Part shown: positions 1 through 5,514 of the stretch, piece by piece | Position numbering within the stretch: position 1 is the first letter of the stretch | How the letters are laid out: every line of letters begins with the position of its first letter | From: Aphodosoma sp045600865 | GTDB lineage: Bacteria; Bacteroidota; Bacteroidia; Bacteroidales; Paludibacteraceae | Assembly (NCBI GenBank): GCA_045600865.1 | Contig: JAZRYS010000137.1 | Coordinates: 1 to 5,514 of the forward strand | Direction: 5' to 3' | DNA length: 5,514 nucleotides | The notes under the pieces: generated by a model | What the model saw: only the letters and a program-made list of their open reading frames with translations | What the model was told of the DNA's origin: nothing | Database searches by the model: none | Program-made: the position numbers and the translations under genes

Positions 1-540
1 CATTATTTGATGCCTGACCTTGACTGTTCTCGTAAGGACAAAGATAATGCCATTGAGATTGGACAAATCTACGAGAACAATATGGGTCTTTTCAAGATGG
101 CAAAGTGCATGGCAACCGTCAAAAAACAGTATTTGTTTACACATGCGGGAGTACTCCCTGCATGGTTGGATTTGCGTATGCCTGATGTCAAGAGGAATGA
201 TTGCCAGTCTATTTGCAATGCGTTGAATGAGGCTATGAAAGAAAAAGAGTTCTTGTTCCAACTTGCGAAGGATGCCTCATGGCAAAGGGGTGGCCGCATC
301 AAGTTTGGTTCTCCTGTCTGGGCTGATGTCACGGAACATGATCCGGACGATGACTCTGTGCGTCTGACAGGAAATGTCTGCCAGATATTCGGTCATACAC
401 AGCAAGAGGAAGACCCGATATACAAGGAATGGTATTGCTGTCTCGACTGCCGAAGGGCATTCCTTCTGACAAAGTCTGGGTTTATAATGGAAACCGTGCA
501 TCCTCTGTCTGGAAAACATTCAAGGCACACAAAACTTTGA
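1..540 (+). CDS. Calcineurin-like metallophosphoesterase, C-terminal part (5' end outside window)
   Basis: Frame 1 is open from the first base to TGA at 538-540, so this is the tail of a gene that begins upstream; the TTG at 7 and ATG at 10 are internal codons, not starts. The 179 visible residues begin with HYLMPDLDCSR, which in related Bacteroidales proteins follows the GNHD metal-binding motif. Next come FTHAG (His at fragment residue about 48), SPVWADV (about 104-110) and IFGHTQ (His at about 132), which fit the later metal and phosphate-binding histidines of PPP-like phosphoesterases, then CLDCRRAFLL near the end. The family uses a two-metal centre to hydrolyse phosphoesters, in the cytoplasm if no signal is present. 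The first motifs (GDxHG, GDxxDRG, GNHD) are outside the window, so activity and substrate (protein phosphatase or small-molecule hydrolase) cannot be judged. A 102-nt gap separates it from fic. Confidence 0.85.
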   Translation, partial: HYLMPDLDCSRKDKDNAIEIGQIYENNMGLFKMAKCMATVKKQYLFTHAGVLPAWLDLRMPDVKRNDCQSICNALNEAMKEKEFLFQLAKDASWQRGGRIKFGSPVWADVTEHDPDDDSVRLTGNVCQIFGHTQQEEDPIYKEWYCCLDCRRAFLLTKSGFIMETVHPLSGKHSRHTKL

Positions 541-628
541 ACAAATGCCGTATTTGCATAATATCCACGTGAAATCATGCAGATATTTTAGAGATTAGGC
601 AAATAAACTTACGATTTCGCATTATGTT

Positions 629-635
629 AAAGGAA
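629..635 (+). promoter_or_regulatory. Shine-Dalgarno-like site for fic
   Basis: AAAGGAA ends 7 nt before the ATG at 643. This good match to the anti-SD complement is uncommon in Bacteroidota, where many genes lack one, and it supports 643 as the fic start. No good TAnnTTTG promoter was found in the 541-642 gap; a 5-bp CAAAT/ATTTG inverted repeat at 542-556 is too weak to call a terminator. Confidence 0.6.
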
Positions 636-642
636 CTACGTT

Positions 643-1707
643 ATGCACATATATGACTATAAGGACAGACCAATGGAGTTGTTGACCCCAGAGGTAGTAG
701 GGATGCTTGGAGTACTCAGGGAGTGTAAAGGCAGACAAGACTTGTATGTTGAAGCTAAACATGATGTACTTGATAGCCTTCTTGAGGTGGCAAAGATACA
801 GAGTACGGGCGCATCGAATCGTATTGAGGGTATCTATACGAGCAATGAACGTCTGGCGGAATTGGTGAAAGAAAAATCACAGCCAAGGAATCGCAGTGAG
901 GAGGAGATTGCAGGCTACCGTGAGGTGTTGGCAATGATTCACGAGAGTTATGAGTATATCATCCCGAGCGTGAATACATTGCTACAATTGCACAAAAATC
1001 TTTATTCTTTTACAGGATATGGTGCAGGTGGAAGATTCAAGACCACCGATAATGTAATTGCCGAAACAGATGCAGAAGGTCATCAGAGAGTACGCTTTGA
1101 GCCAGTACCTGCCTTTATGACGGAAGATGCGGTGGAACAGCTGTGCAAAGCCTATCTTGATGCAGTAGATGAAGGTAAATACGATAGTTTGCTGCTGACT
1201 ATGATGTTCGTGCTGGATTTTCTATGCATACATCCATTCAGCGATGGAAACGGACGTATGAGCCGTCTGCTGACTTTGCTGTTGTTGTATAGATGCAATT
1301 TTATTGTGGGGAAATATATCAGTATCGAGATGCTGATAGAAAAATCTAAGGTTCAGTATTATGAAGCTTTGCAGGCAAGTAGCAACGGATGGCACGAGAA
1401 TGAAAATTCTGCGATGCCTTTTGTGCGCTATATGCTTGGGATACTTGTAAAGGCATATAGCGAGTTTGAACAGCGTGTTGAGCATCTTGCTTATAGAAAA
1501 CTGTCCAAGAGTGAACGTGTGCGAGATATTGTCAGGAATCATATTGGAAAAATCACAAAGCGCGAAATACTGCAAATTGCTCCCGATATCAGCCTAACAA
1601 CGATAGAAAGTGCCTTGGCAAAGATGCTGTCTGATGGTTGCATTGATAAGGTTGGCAAGGCAAGAGCGGCAGGATATGTTTGGAAAGGGAAGTGCTTAAA
1701 TGACTAA
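643..1707 (+). CDS. Fic family protein (putative protein AMP transferase, class II self-inhibited)
   Basis: A complete 354-residue cytoplasmic protein. Fic enzymes move AMP (sometimes another nucleotide moiety) from a nucleotide to a hydroxyl side chain of a target protein. The catalytic motif HPFSDGNGRMSR spans residues 197-208 and keeps the catalytic His197, acidic Asp201, the GNGR anion hole and the final Arg208. The inhibitory helix motif (S/T)xxxE(G/N) is present as SNRIEG at residues 58-63, N-terminal to the Fic core, which marks class II; Glu62 would block productive ATP binding. The flap region is around GRFKTTDN (130-137). Residues about 15-95 fit a Fic_N domain, about 110-215 the Fic core, and about 289-350 a winged-helix fold. 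No signal peptide or membrane segment is seen. The start is supported by AAAGGAA. It is preceded by a phosphoesterase and overlaps the next gene by 8 nt. The target protein is unknown, and no separate antitoxin gene is visible or needed for this class. Confidence 0.96.
   Translation: MHIYDYKDRPMELLTPEVVGMLGVLRECKGRQDLYVEAKHDVLDSLLEVAKIQSTGASNRIEGIYTSNERLAELVKEKSQPRNRSEEEIAGYREVLAMIHESYEYIIPSVNTLLQLHKNLYSFTGYGAGGRFKTTDNVIAETDAEGHQRVRFEPVPAFMTEDAVEQLCKAYLDAVDEGKYDSLLLTMMFVLDFLCIHPFSDGNGRMSRLLTLLLLYRCNFIVGKYISIEMLIEKSKVQYYEALQASSNGWHENENSAMPFVRYMLGILVKAYSEFEQRVEHLAYRKLSKSERVRDIVRNHIGKITKREILQIAPDISLTTIESALAKMLSDGCIDKVGKARAAGYVWKGKCLND
1651..1682 (+). promoter_or_regulatory. Candidate Bacteroides-type promoter inside the 3' end of fic
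   Basis: TATGTTTG at 1675-1682 matches the Bacteroidetes -7 consensus TAnnTTTG exactly. A GTTG at 1651-1654, one mismatch from the -33 TTTG, lies 20 nt upstream, which is the usual spacing. Transcription would start near 1687-1690, just before the histidine-rich gene. The bases also encode GYVW in the winged helix of Fic, so chance under coding constraint is a real alternative. Confidence 0.35.
1685..1692 (+). promoter_or_regulatory. Shine-Dalgarno-like site for the 1700 start of the histidine-rich gene
   Basis: AAGGGAAG ends 7 nt before ATG 1700 and lies within the last codons of fic. It supports the longer protein, whose N-terminus MTKRKSHIGE gives a basic region ahead of the hydrophobic segment. 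A transcript starting at the candidate internal promoter would carry this site only at its extreme 5' end. Confidence 0.45.
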
Positions 1708-2062
1708 ACGGAAATCACATATAGGGGAACTAATGGCAATGGCGATGCTGTTGCTGTTCGTTGCGTACTATGGTGATACCGCATTATTCTATCATACACA
1801 CATCATCAACGGTGTGACAATAGTGCATTCTCATGTGCACAACAGTCACCACCACGACAGTTCGGACGGTGCGCATTCCACCTCGCAAATCACACTCATC
1901 TCGGCTCTCAACTCGCAGTTGCAAGCCACCGAGGCGCATATCAACAGAGGGCTGGAAGCATTTTTCCACCTCATCTGCATCATCGGTCAGGAGCGTGCTG
2001 CCGAAACATTCAAAGCCAATCCTCAACACCAGTCAGACAGGGCTCCACCTTTCTTCGGTTGA
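1700..2062 (+). CDS. Small histidine-rich membrane-anchored or exported protein, putative metal binding
   Basis: A 120-residue protein of no family I can name with certainty; it resembles small histidine-rich proteins encoded before TonB-dependent receptors in Bacteroidales. A basic start (MTKRKSHIGE) leads into a hydrophobic stretch at about 11-23, which may be an uncleaved anchor or a signal peptide. Residues 32-59 hold nine histidines, in HTH (32-34), HSHVH (43-47), HHH (50-52) and His59, with nearby Asp; such clusters bind zinc, copper or nickel in known proteins. The remainder, including a possible helix at about 62-100, has no recognised motif and ends SDRAPPFFG. It overlaps fic by 8 nt (1700-1707) and is 50 nt before the receptor gene, so co-transcription with the receptor is likely. 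An in-frame ATG at 1733 (residue 12) is a credible alternative start. It ends with tandem stops, TGA TAA. A metal-handling role is inference from composition and context. Confidence 0.8.
   Translation: MTKRKSHIGELMAMAMLLLFVAYYGDTALFYHTHIINGVTIVHSHVHNSHHHDSSDGAHSTSQITLISALNSQLQATEAHINRGLEAFFHLICIIGQERAAETFKANPQHQSDRAPPFFG
1723..1729 (+). promoter_or_regulatory. Alternative Shine-Dalgarno-like site for an internal start at 1733
   Basis: AGGGGAA ends 3 nt before the in-frame ATG at 1733; its GGGG core is 5 nt from that ATG. Starting there would give MAMAMLLLF at the N-terminus, lose the basic residues and remove the overlap with fic. It would also fit a leader made from the candidate promoter at 1651-1682. 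The spacing is a little short, so both starts remain open. Confidence 0.3.
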
Positions 2063-2080
2063 TAATCAAGAGAGAAGAAA
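2050..2080 (+). repeat. Nested inverted repeat between the histidine-rich gene and the receptor gene
   Basis: Outer arms TTTCTTC (2050-2056) and GAAGAAA (2074-2080) are perfect 7-bp complements. Inside them is the 11-bp palindrome TTGATAATCAA (2059-2069), centred on 2064. The element covers the last codons and tandem stops of the histidine-rich gene and ends 32 nt before the receptor ATG. It could be a protein-binding site, a weak RNA hairpin with a 17-nt loop affecting the intercistronic RNA, or chance. The arms are A/T-rich and no U-tract follows, so it does not look like an intrinsic terminator. Confidence 0.45.
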
Positions 2081-2112
2081 CCTGAGAAAGAAATCCTTAA
2101 TTTGTATCAGAC

Positions 2113-4395
2113 ATGTCAACAATACAAAGATTATTTTGTATGGCTGCATTGTGCATGTATGCCATACTCCTGTCTGCCACTACCGATTCGCACATAGCAG
2201 GTCACGTGATAGACGCAAACACCCATGAGCACCTGGGTTATATCAACGTTCAGTTGAAAGGCACAACAATAGGGTGCATGACCGACGAGAGCGGACACTA
2301 TTTCCTGAAAAACGTTCCATTAGGTAAGCAAACAATAGTTTTCTCACTTATGGGATACGAGACCAAAGAGGTAACTATCAACATAGTAGCCGACTCCACA
2401 TACATTTGCAACGTAAGCATAGAAGAGACCAGCTACATGCTCGACGACGTGGTAATATCCTCCAGCAAGTATGCAAGCAAGAAAAAGGAAATCTCGACCA
2501 TAGTGAATGTCATTTCGCCTTTAGTCATTGAAAACACATGCTCTAACTCGATGGCTGATGTACTTGGCTTTCAGCCCGGTCTGAGGGTGGAGATGTCGTG
2601 CAGCAACTGTGGCGTACCACAACTTCGCATCAATGGTCTGGATGGGCAATACAGCCAGATACTGCTTGACTCACGACCAATATTTTCCTCATTGGCAAGT
2701 GTATATGGGTTGGAGCAGATACCAGCAGGAATGGTGGACCGCATTGAGGTGATACGTGGTGGATGCAGCGCGCTCTTCGGTGCAAATGCCATCGGCGGAG
2801 TGGTTAACATCATAATCAAAGAGCCAAGCAGCAACCACATAAACATCAGCAACCAAAGTCTTTTCACCGAGAAAGGAACTTACGATATCAACACCAATAT
2901 GAATGCCTCGGTGTTGTCGCCAAACGAGAAGATAGGTCTGTATCTGTTTGGCGTCCGTCGCGACCGCAAGCAGTACGACCGAGATGACGATGGCTATAGC
3001 GAGATGCCTAAATTGCAGTCTTCTACGCTCGGTTTCAGAAGTTTTTTCAAGACGACCGACTATTCCAAGATTACTGCCGAATACCATCACACCACCGAGT
3101 TCCGCCGAGGCGGATATGGCATAGACTCGCTGCAACCCCACGAATCGCCACTGACCGAGCAACTGAGACACCACATCAATGCTGCCAGCCTGCGATGGGA
3201 TTGTTTCACTGCCGACAACCGTCATGCTGTGACTCCATACGTCTCGTTTCAGCACACAGCCAGAGAGAGCTATTTCGGAACAGACCACAATGCCAATGCT
3301 TACGGACAGTCGAAAGACATAACGGCAGTAGTGGGCGGTCAATACCGTTTCTCATACCAATGCGGAAAGATGCCTGCCGATTTGAGTGCAGGAGTGGAAT
3401 ATTCGTTCAATCAACTGCATGACCAGATTTTAGGTTACAACCGAAACCTTTGGCAGACGGTTCACCTGTATGGCGGATACGTGCAGAACGAATGGAAGAA
3501 CACCCAGTGGTCGGTATTGGTTGGTGGACGTCTGGAGAAGCACAACATGCTCAGCAAACCTATTTTCACGCCACGTGCCAGCGTGCGTTACACGCCTGTC
3601 GAGCCATTGATTCTGCGTGTCGGATATGCCAGCGGCTATCGTGCTCCTCAGACCTACGACGAGGATTTGCACGTAGGGGCAGTAGGAGGCGAGGTGCAAC
3701 TGATTTCGCTCGACCCAAACCTCAAAGAGGAGCGGAGCCACTCAGTCACGCTCAGTGCCGACTGGTATAAATCTGTAGGGAAATGGGACATGAACATCAC
3801 TGCGGAAGGCTTTTTCACTCAACTGAACAACGTTTTCGCATTGCGAGAGGAGGGACACGACGAACTTGGCAACCTGCTGCTCACACGCATCAACACATCC
3901 GGGGCACGCGTAGCAGGTGTTAACATAGAAGGCAAGGTGGCTTACGGCAAACTGCTCACTTTGCAGTTAGGCTACACCTACCAGCAGAGCCGCTACATCA
4001 ATGATTTCCAGTGGAGTCCTACGGTGACACCACAGAAAAGAATGTTCCGCACACCAGATCATTACGGATTCTTCATCGTCAATGTGAATCCAGTAAAAGG
4101 ATTCAGCATCACGACAAACGGCAAGGTGACTGGCAGCATGTTGGTGCAACACTATGCCGGCTATGTGCCGTATGACGTGGAAAAGGAGACACCTGTGTTC
4201 TTTGAATGGGACGTCAAACTGGCATATTCAATACCTATTTACAGGAACTACTCGTTAGAGGTGAATGCCGGTGTCAAGAACCTTCTGGACCATTACCAAA
4301 GCGACCTGGATCAGGGCATGAACAAAGATGCTGGCTATATATACGGGCCATTCACCCCGAGGAGTTATTTCGTAGGACTGAATCTGAAAATTTAA
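2113..4395 (+). CDS. TonB-dependent outer-membrane receptor with carboxypeptidase-regulatory-like N-domain
   Basis: A complete 760-residue receptor. Energy from the inner-membrane TonB-ExbB-ExbD complex would open it to import a ligand into the periplasm. Residues 1-22 are a signal peptide ending LLSA. Residues about 26-105 form the CarboxypepD_reg-like domain common in Bacteroidota receptors. LDDVVISSS (110-118) is a TonB-box-like stretch, and the plug covers about 125-237 with DRIEVIRGG (209-217) and LFGANAIGGVVNI (221-233). The rest is a beta barrel ending in FVGLNLKI; the last residue is Ile rather than the usual Phe. The plug carries CSNCG (163-167), followed by RINGLDGQYSQILLDSRPIF, a pattern I associate with a distinct receptor subgroup. 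Residues 289-297 read DRDDDGYSE. ATG 2113 is the first start after an in-frame TAA at 2098; no SD is visible. It follows the histidine-rich gene by 50 nt. The ligand is unknown; a metal or metal complex is inferred. Confidence 0.96.
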   Translation: MSTIQRLFCMAALCMYAILLSATTDSHIAGHVIDANTHEHLGYINVQLKGTTIGCMTDESGHYFLKNVPLGKQTIVFSLMGYETKEVTINIVADSTYICNVSIEETSYMLDDVVISSSKYASKKKEISTIVNVISPLVIENTCSNSMADVLGFQPGLRVEMSCSNCGVPQLRINGLDGQYSQILLDSRPIFSSLASVYGLEQIPAGMVDRIEVIRGGCSALFGANAIGGVVNIIIKEPSSNHINISNQSLFTEKGTYDINTNMNASVLSPNEKIGLYLFGVRRDRKQYDRDDDGYSEMPKLQSSTLGFRSFFKTTDYSKITAEYHHTTEFRRGGYGIDSLQPHESPLTEQLRHHINAASLRWDCFTADNRHAVTPYVSFQHTARESYFGTDHNANAYGQSKDITAVVGGQYRFSYQCGKMPADLSAGVEYSFNQLHDQILGYNRNLWQTVHLYGGYVQNEWKNTQWSVLVGGRLEKHNMLSKPIFTPRASVRYTPVEPLILRVGYASGYRAPQTYDEDLHVGAVGGEVQLISLDPNLKEERSHSVTLSADWYKSVGKWDMNITAEGFFTQLNNVFALREEGHDELGNLLLTRINTSGARVAGVNIEGKVAYGKLLTLQLGYTYQQSRYINDFQWSPTVTPQKRMFRTPDHYGFFIVNVNPVKGFSITTNGKVTGSMLVQHYAGYVPYDVEKETPVFFEWDVKLAYSIPIYRNYSLEVNAGVKNLLDHYQSDLDQGMNKDAGYIYGPFTPRSYFVGLNLKI

Positions 4396-4404
4396 CAGCA
4401 AAGA

Positions 4405-4436
4405 TTTGGTGGTATCAGAAAAAAATCGTACCTTTG
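4405..4436 (+). promoter_or_regulatory. Strong Bacteroides-type promoter for the C10 protease gene
   Basis: TTTG at 4405-4408 (-33) and TACCTTTG at 4429-4436 (-7, exact TAnnTTTG) are separated by 20 nt, the spacing typical of primary-sigma promoters in Bacteroides. It begins 10 nt after the receptor stop codon. The predicted transcript starts near 4441-4444, leaving a leader of about 50 nt before ATG 4495. This makes the protease gene transcriptionally independent of the receptor. No terminator for the upstream unit is visible in the 99-nt gap. Confidence 0.75.
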
Positions 4437-4461
4437 CAGCCTAAAAACAAACACGCAAAGG
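4431..4461 (+). repeat. Inverted repeat overlapping the -7 box of the protease promoter
   Basis: CCTTTGC (4431-4437) and GCAAAGG (4455-4461) are perfect 7-bp complements separated by 17 nt of A-rich sequence. A second, overlapping pairing, CAGCC (4437-4441) with GGCTG (4460-4464), uses nearly the same bases. The left arm contains most of the -7 element and the right arm lies in the predicted leader. It could be an operator over the start site, or simply chance; transcription starting near 4442 would not include the whole left arm, so an RNA hairpin is less likely. Confidence 0.35.
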
Positions 4462-4494
4462 CTGATAAACCAGAAGCATAAATTTTGTATAGTT

Positions 4495-5514
4495 ATGAGA
4501 AAATCATTTGTCTTACTACTTTTTGTCTTGACGGCCATGCAGTTGAATGCAGAACCTGTCAGCCGCAAGACTGCCTTCAATGTTGCCAAAGGGTTTGCCC
4601 TATCGCAACATATCTCCGTAACGGACAGTTCCATAATAGACCTTACGCCCGAAGGAGAGTTCAGACAGATGTATATCTTCGGGTTTGGCGAGACGAAGGG
4701 CTTTGTGATAATTTCAGCCGACGACAGGGTCGCACCTATCCTTGGGTATTCTCTGACTAATGCTTTTTCGACAAAAGATATGCCAGAGCATATTCACAAA
4801 TGGCTGGATGACTATGCGAAACAGATTGACTGGCTCGCAGAACGTCATGTAGGGCCGACAGAAGAGATTCGACGCAAATGGAATGTTCTGTTGGATGCAA
4901 ACATAGCCACCGTGCGTCAGAACATTCCAGTAGTCGGTCCGTTGGTCACAACGAAATGGAGCCAAAAGCAATATTACAACGACCAATGCCCGTATTACGG
5001 CGGGGCACATGTGTTGGTTGGCTGTGTGGCAACTGCCACGGCGCAGGTGATGAAGTATTGGAATCACCCGACCTCTGGTCACGGTTCACATTCATACACA
5101 TGGAAATCACAGACCATCAGTGCCGATTTCGGCAACACGACATACAATTGGGCAGAAATGCCTGATAGCCTCAACCAACATTCCACCGCCACTCAGGTTG
5201 ATGCAGTGGCAAAGTTGTCGTATCATGTCGGAGTGGCTCTTGAGATGAATTACAGCAATGTCGGAAGCTCGGCTTTCACATATCGTGAACGGGGGCTTGA
5301 CCCAAGTGCCGAGACTGTTCTCCAGACACATTTCAAATACAGCAACGAAATCCGCTCCGTTTTCTATTCCGATATGTCTGATGCCCAGTGGAAAGCCATT
5401 CTGAAGAGTGAACTGGACAACGGCAGGGTGATAATTTATGACGGACGTGACCCAAGAGGCGGTCACTCTTTCGTCTGTGACGGCTACGACACTGGCGACC
5501 TTTTCAGTTTCAAC
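4495..5514 (+). CDS. Streptopain-like cysteine protease (peptidase family C10) with Spi-type prodomain, 3' end outside window
   Basis: The frame is open from ATG 4495 to the last base, giving 340 residues without a stop. Residues 1-19 (MRKSFVLLLFVLTAMQLNA) are a type I signal peptide with no lipobox Cys, so the product is exported. Residues about 20-118 match the Spi/Inhibitor_I69-type propeptide, with GFVIISADDRVAPILGYS (69-86) as its signature. The peptidase domain starts near 145. The nucleophile is Cys177 in GCVATATAQVMKYW (176-189), almost identical to the streptopain SpeB site, and the catalytic His is His324 in GGHSFVCDGYD (322-332). Family members are secreted zymogens that remove their own prodomain and cleave host or environmental proteins; interpain A of Prevotella is a related type. 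The later Trp/Gly-rich active-site segment and any C-terminal sorting domain lie beyond the edge. A near-consensus promoter precedes it at 4405-4436; no clear SD is present. Confidence 0.95.
   Translation, partial: MRKSFVLLLFVLTAMQLNAEPVSRKTAFNVAKGFALSQHISVTDSSIIDLTPEGEFRQMYIFGFGETKGFVIISADDRVAPILGYSLTNAFSTKDMPEHIHKWLDDYAKQIDWLAERHVGPTEEIRRKWNVLLDANIATVRQNIPVVGPLVTTKWSQKQYYNDQCPYYGGAHVLVGCVATATAQVMKYWNHPTSGHGSHSYTWKSQTISADFGNTTYNWAEMPDSLNQHSTATQVDAVAKLSYHVGVALEMNYSNVGSSAFTYRERGLDPSAETVLQTHFKYSNEIRSVFYSDMSDAQWKAILKSELDNGRVIIYDGRDPRGGHSFVCDGYDTGDLFSFN

Noticed and set aside
39..67. Minus-strand promoter-like sequence (CAAAGATA at 39-46, CAAA at 64-67) inside the phosphoesterase gene
   Set aside because: The spacer is only 17 nt, no minus-strand gene lies in its path within the window, and such matches are expected by chance at this length.
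508..539. Possible fic promoter TCTG-N20-AAACTTTG at the end of the phosphoesterase gene
   Set aside because: Both boxes carry a mismatch, including the important first T of the -7 element, so it is too weak to call.
542..556. CAAAT/ATTTG hairpin after the phosphoesterase gene as a terminator
   Set aside because: The stem is five mostly A/T pairs and no T-run follows, so termination is not supported.
2097..2104. TTAATTTG as a -7 box for the receptor gene
   Set aside because: It has a mismatch at the conserved A, no TTTG at the right distance upstream, and would leave almost no leader before ATG 2113.
1833..2228. A 131-codon + strand open frame spanning the end of the histidine-rich gene and the start of the receptor
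   Set aside because: It overlaps two better-supported genes in another frame, and its basic, low-information product looks like an out-of-frame reading of His- and Ser-rich codons.
2689..3342. A 217-codon open frame on the minus strand opposite the receptor gene
   Set aside because: It lies wholly inside a clear receptor coding region, has no recognisable domain, and its length is explained by the codon composition of the + strand gene.
4485..4760. A 91-codon + strand open frame at the start of the protease gene
   Set aside because: The frame beginning at 4495 encodes an intact signal peptide, prodomain and C10 active site, so this other frame is a shadow.

Overview
The window looks like a piece of a Bacteroidales genome, most likely Bacteroides or a Prevotella-like genus. 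The support is a TonB-dependent receptor with an N-terminal carboxypeptidase-regulatory-like domain, a streptopain-type (C10) protease with a Spi-like prodomain, a perfect Bacteroides-type promoter (TTTG-N20-TACCTTTG), and start sites with little or no Shine-Dalgarno sequence before some genes. All genes lie on the + strand. I saw no tRNA, rRNA, CRISPR array, transposase or convincing intrinsic terminator.

Layout. (1) 1-540 is the C-terminal part of a calcineurin-like metallophosphoesterase, cut by the left edge. (2) 643-1707 is a complete Fic-domain protein (putative AMP transferase) with an intact catalytic motif, an N-terminal inhibitory motif and a C-terminal winged helix. (3) 1700-2062 overlaps the fic stop by 8 nt and encodes a small, histidine-rich, membrane-anchored or exported protein. 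(4) 2113-4395, 50 nt further on, is a complete 760-residue TonB-dependent outer-membrane receptor with a Cys-x-x-Cys pair in its plug and a DxDxDG loop. (5) 4405-4436 is a strong promoter for (6), a C10 cysteine protease starting at 4495 and running off the right edge.

How the genes may work together. The histidine-rich protein and the receptor form a tight pair that suggests uptake of a metal or metal complex; this is inference, and the substrate is unknown. The phosphoesterase and fic look like an older, G-rich background. The strand composition turns C-rich close to the start of the histidine-rich gene, and a promoter-like sequence sits in the last codons of fic, so the metal-type pair may be its own transcription unit despite the overlap. 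The protease has its own promoter and is probably independent: a secreted zymogen that is activated after export.

The most interesting points are the histidine-rich protein/CxxC-receptor pair, the nested inverted repeat between those two genes, the promoter candidate inside fic, and an inverted repeat covering the -7 box of the protease promoter.
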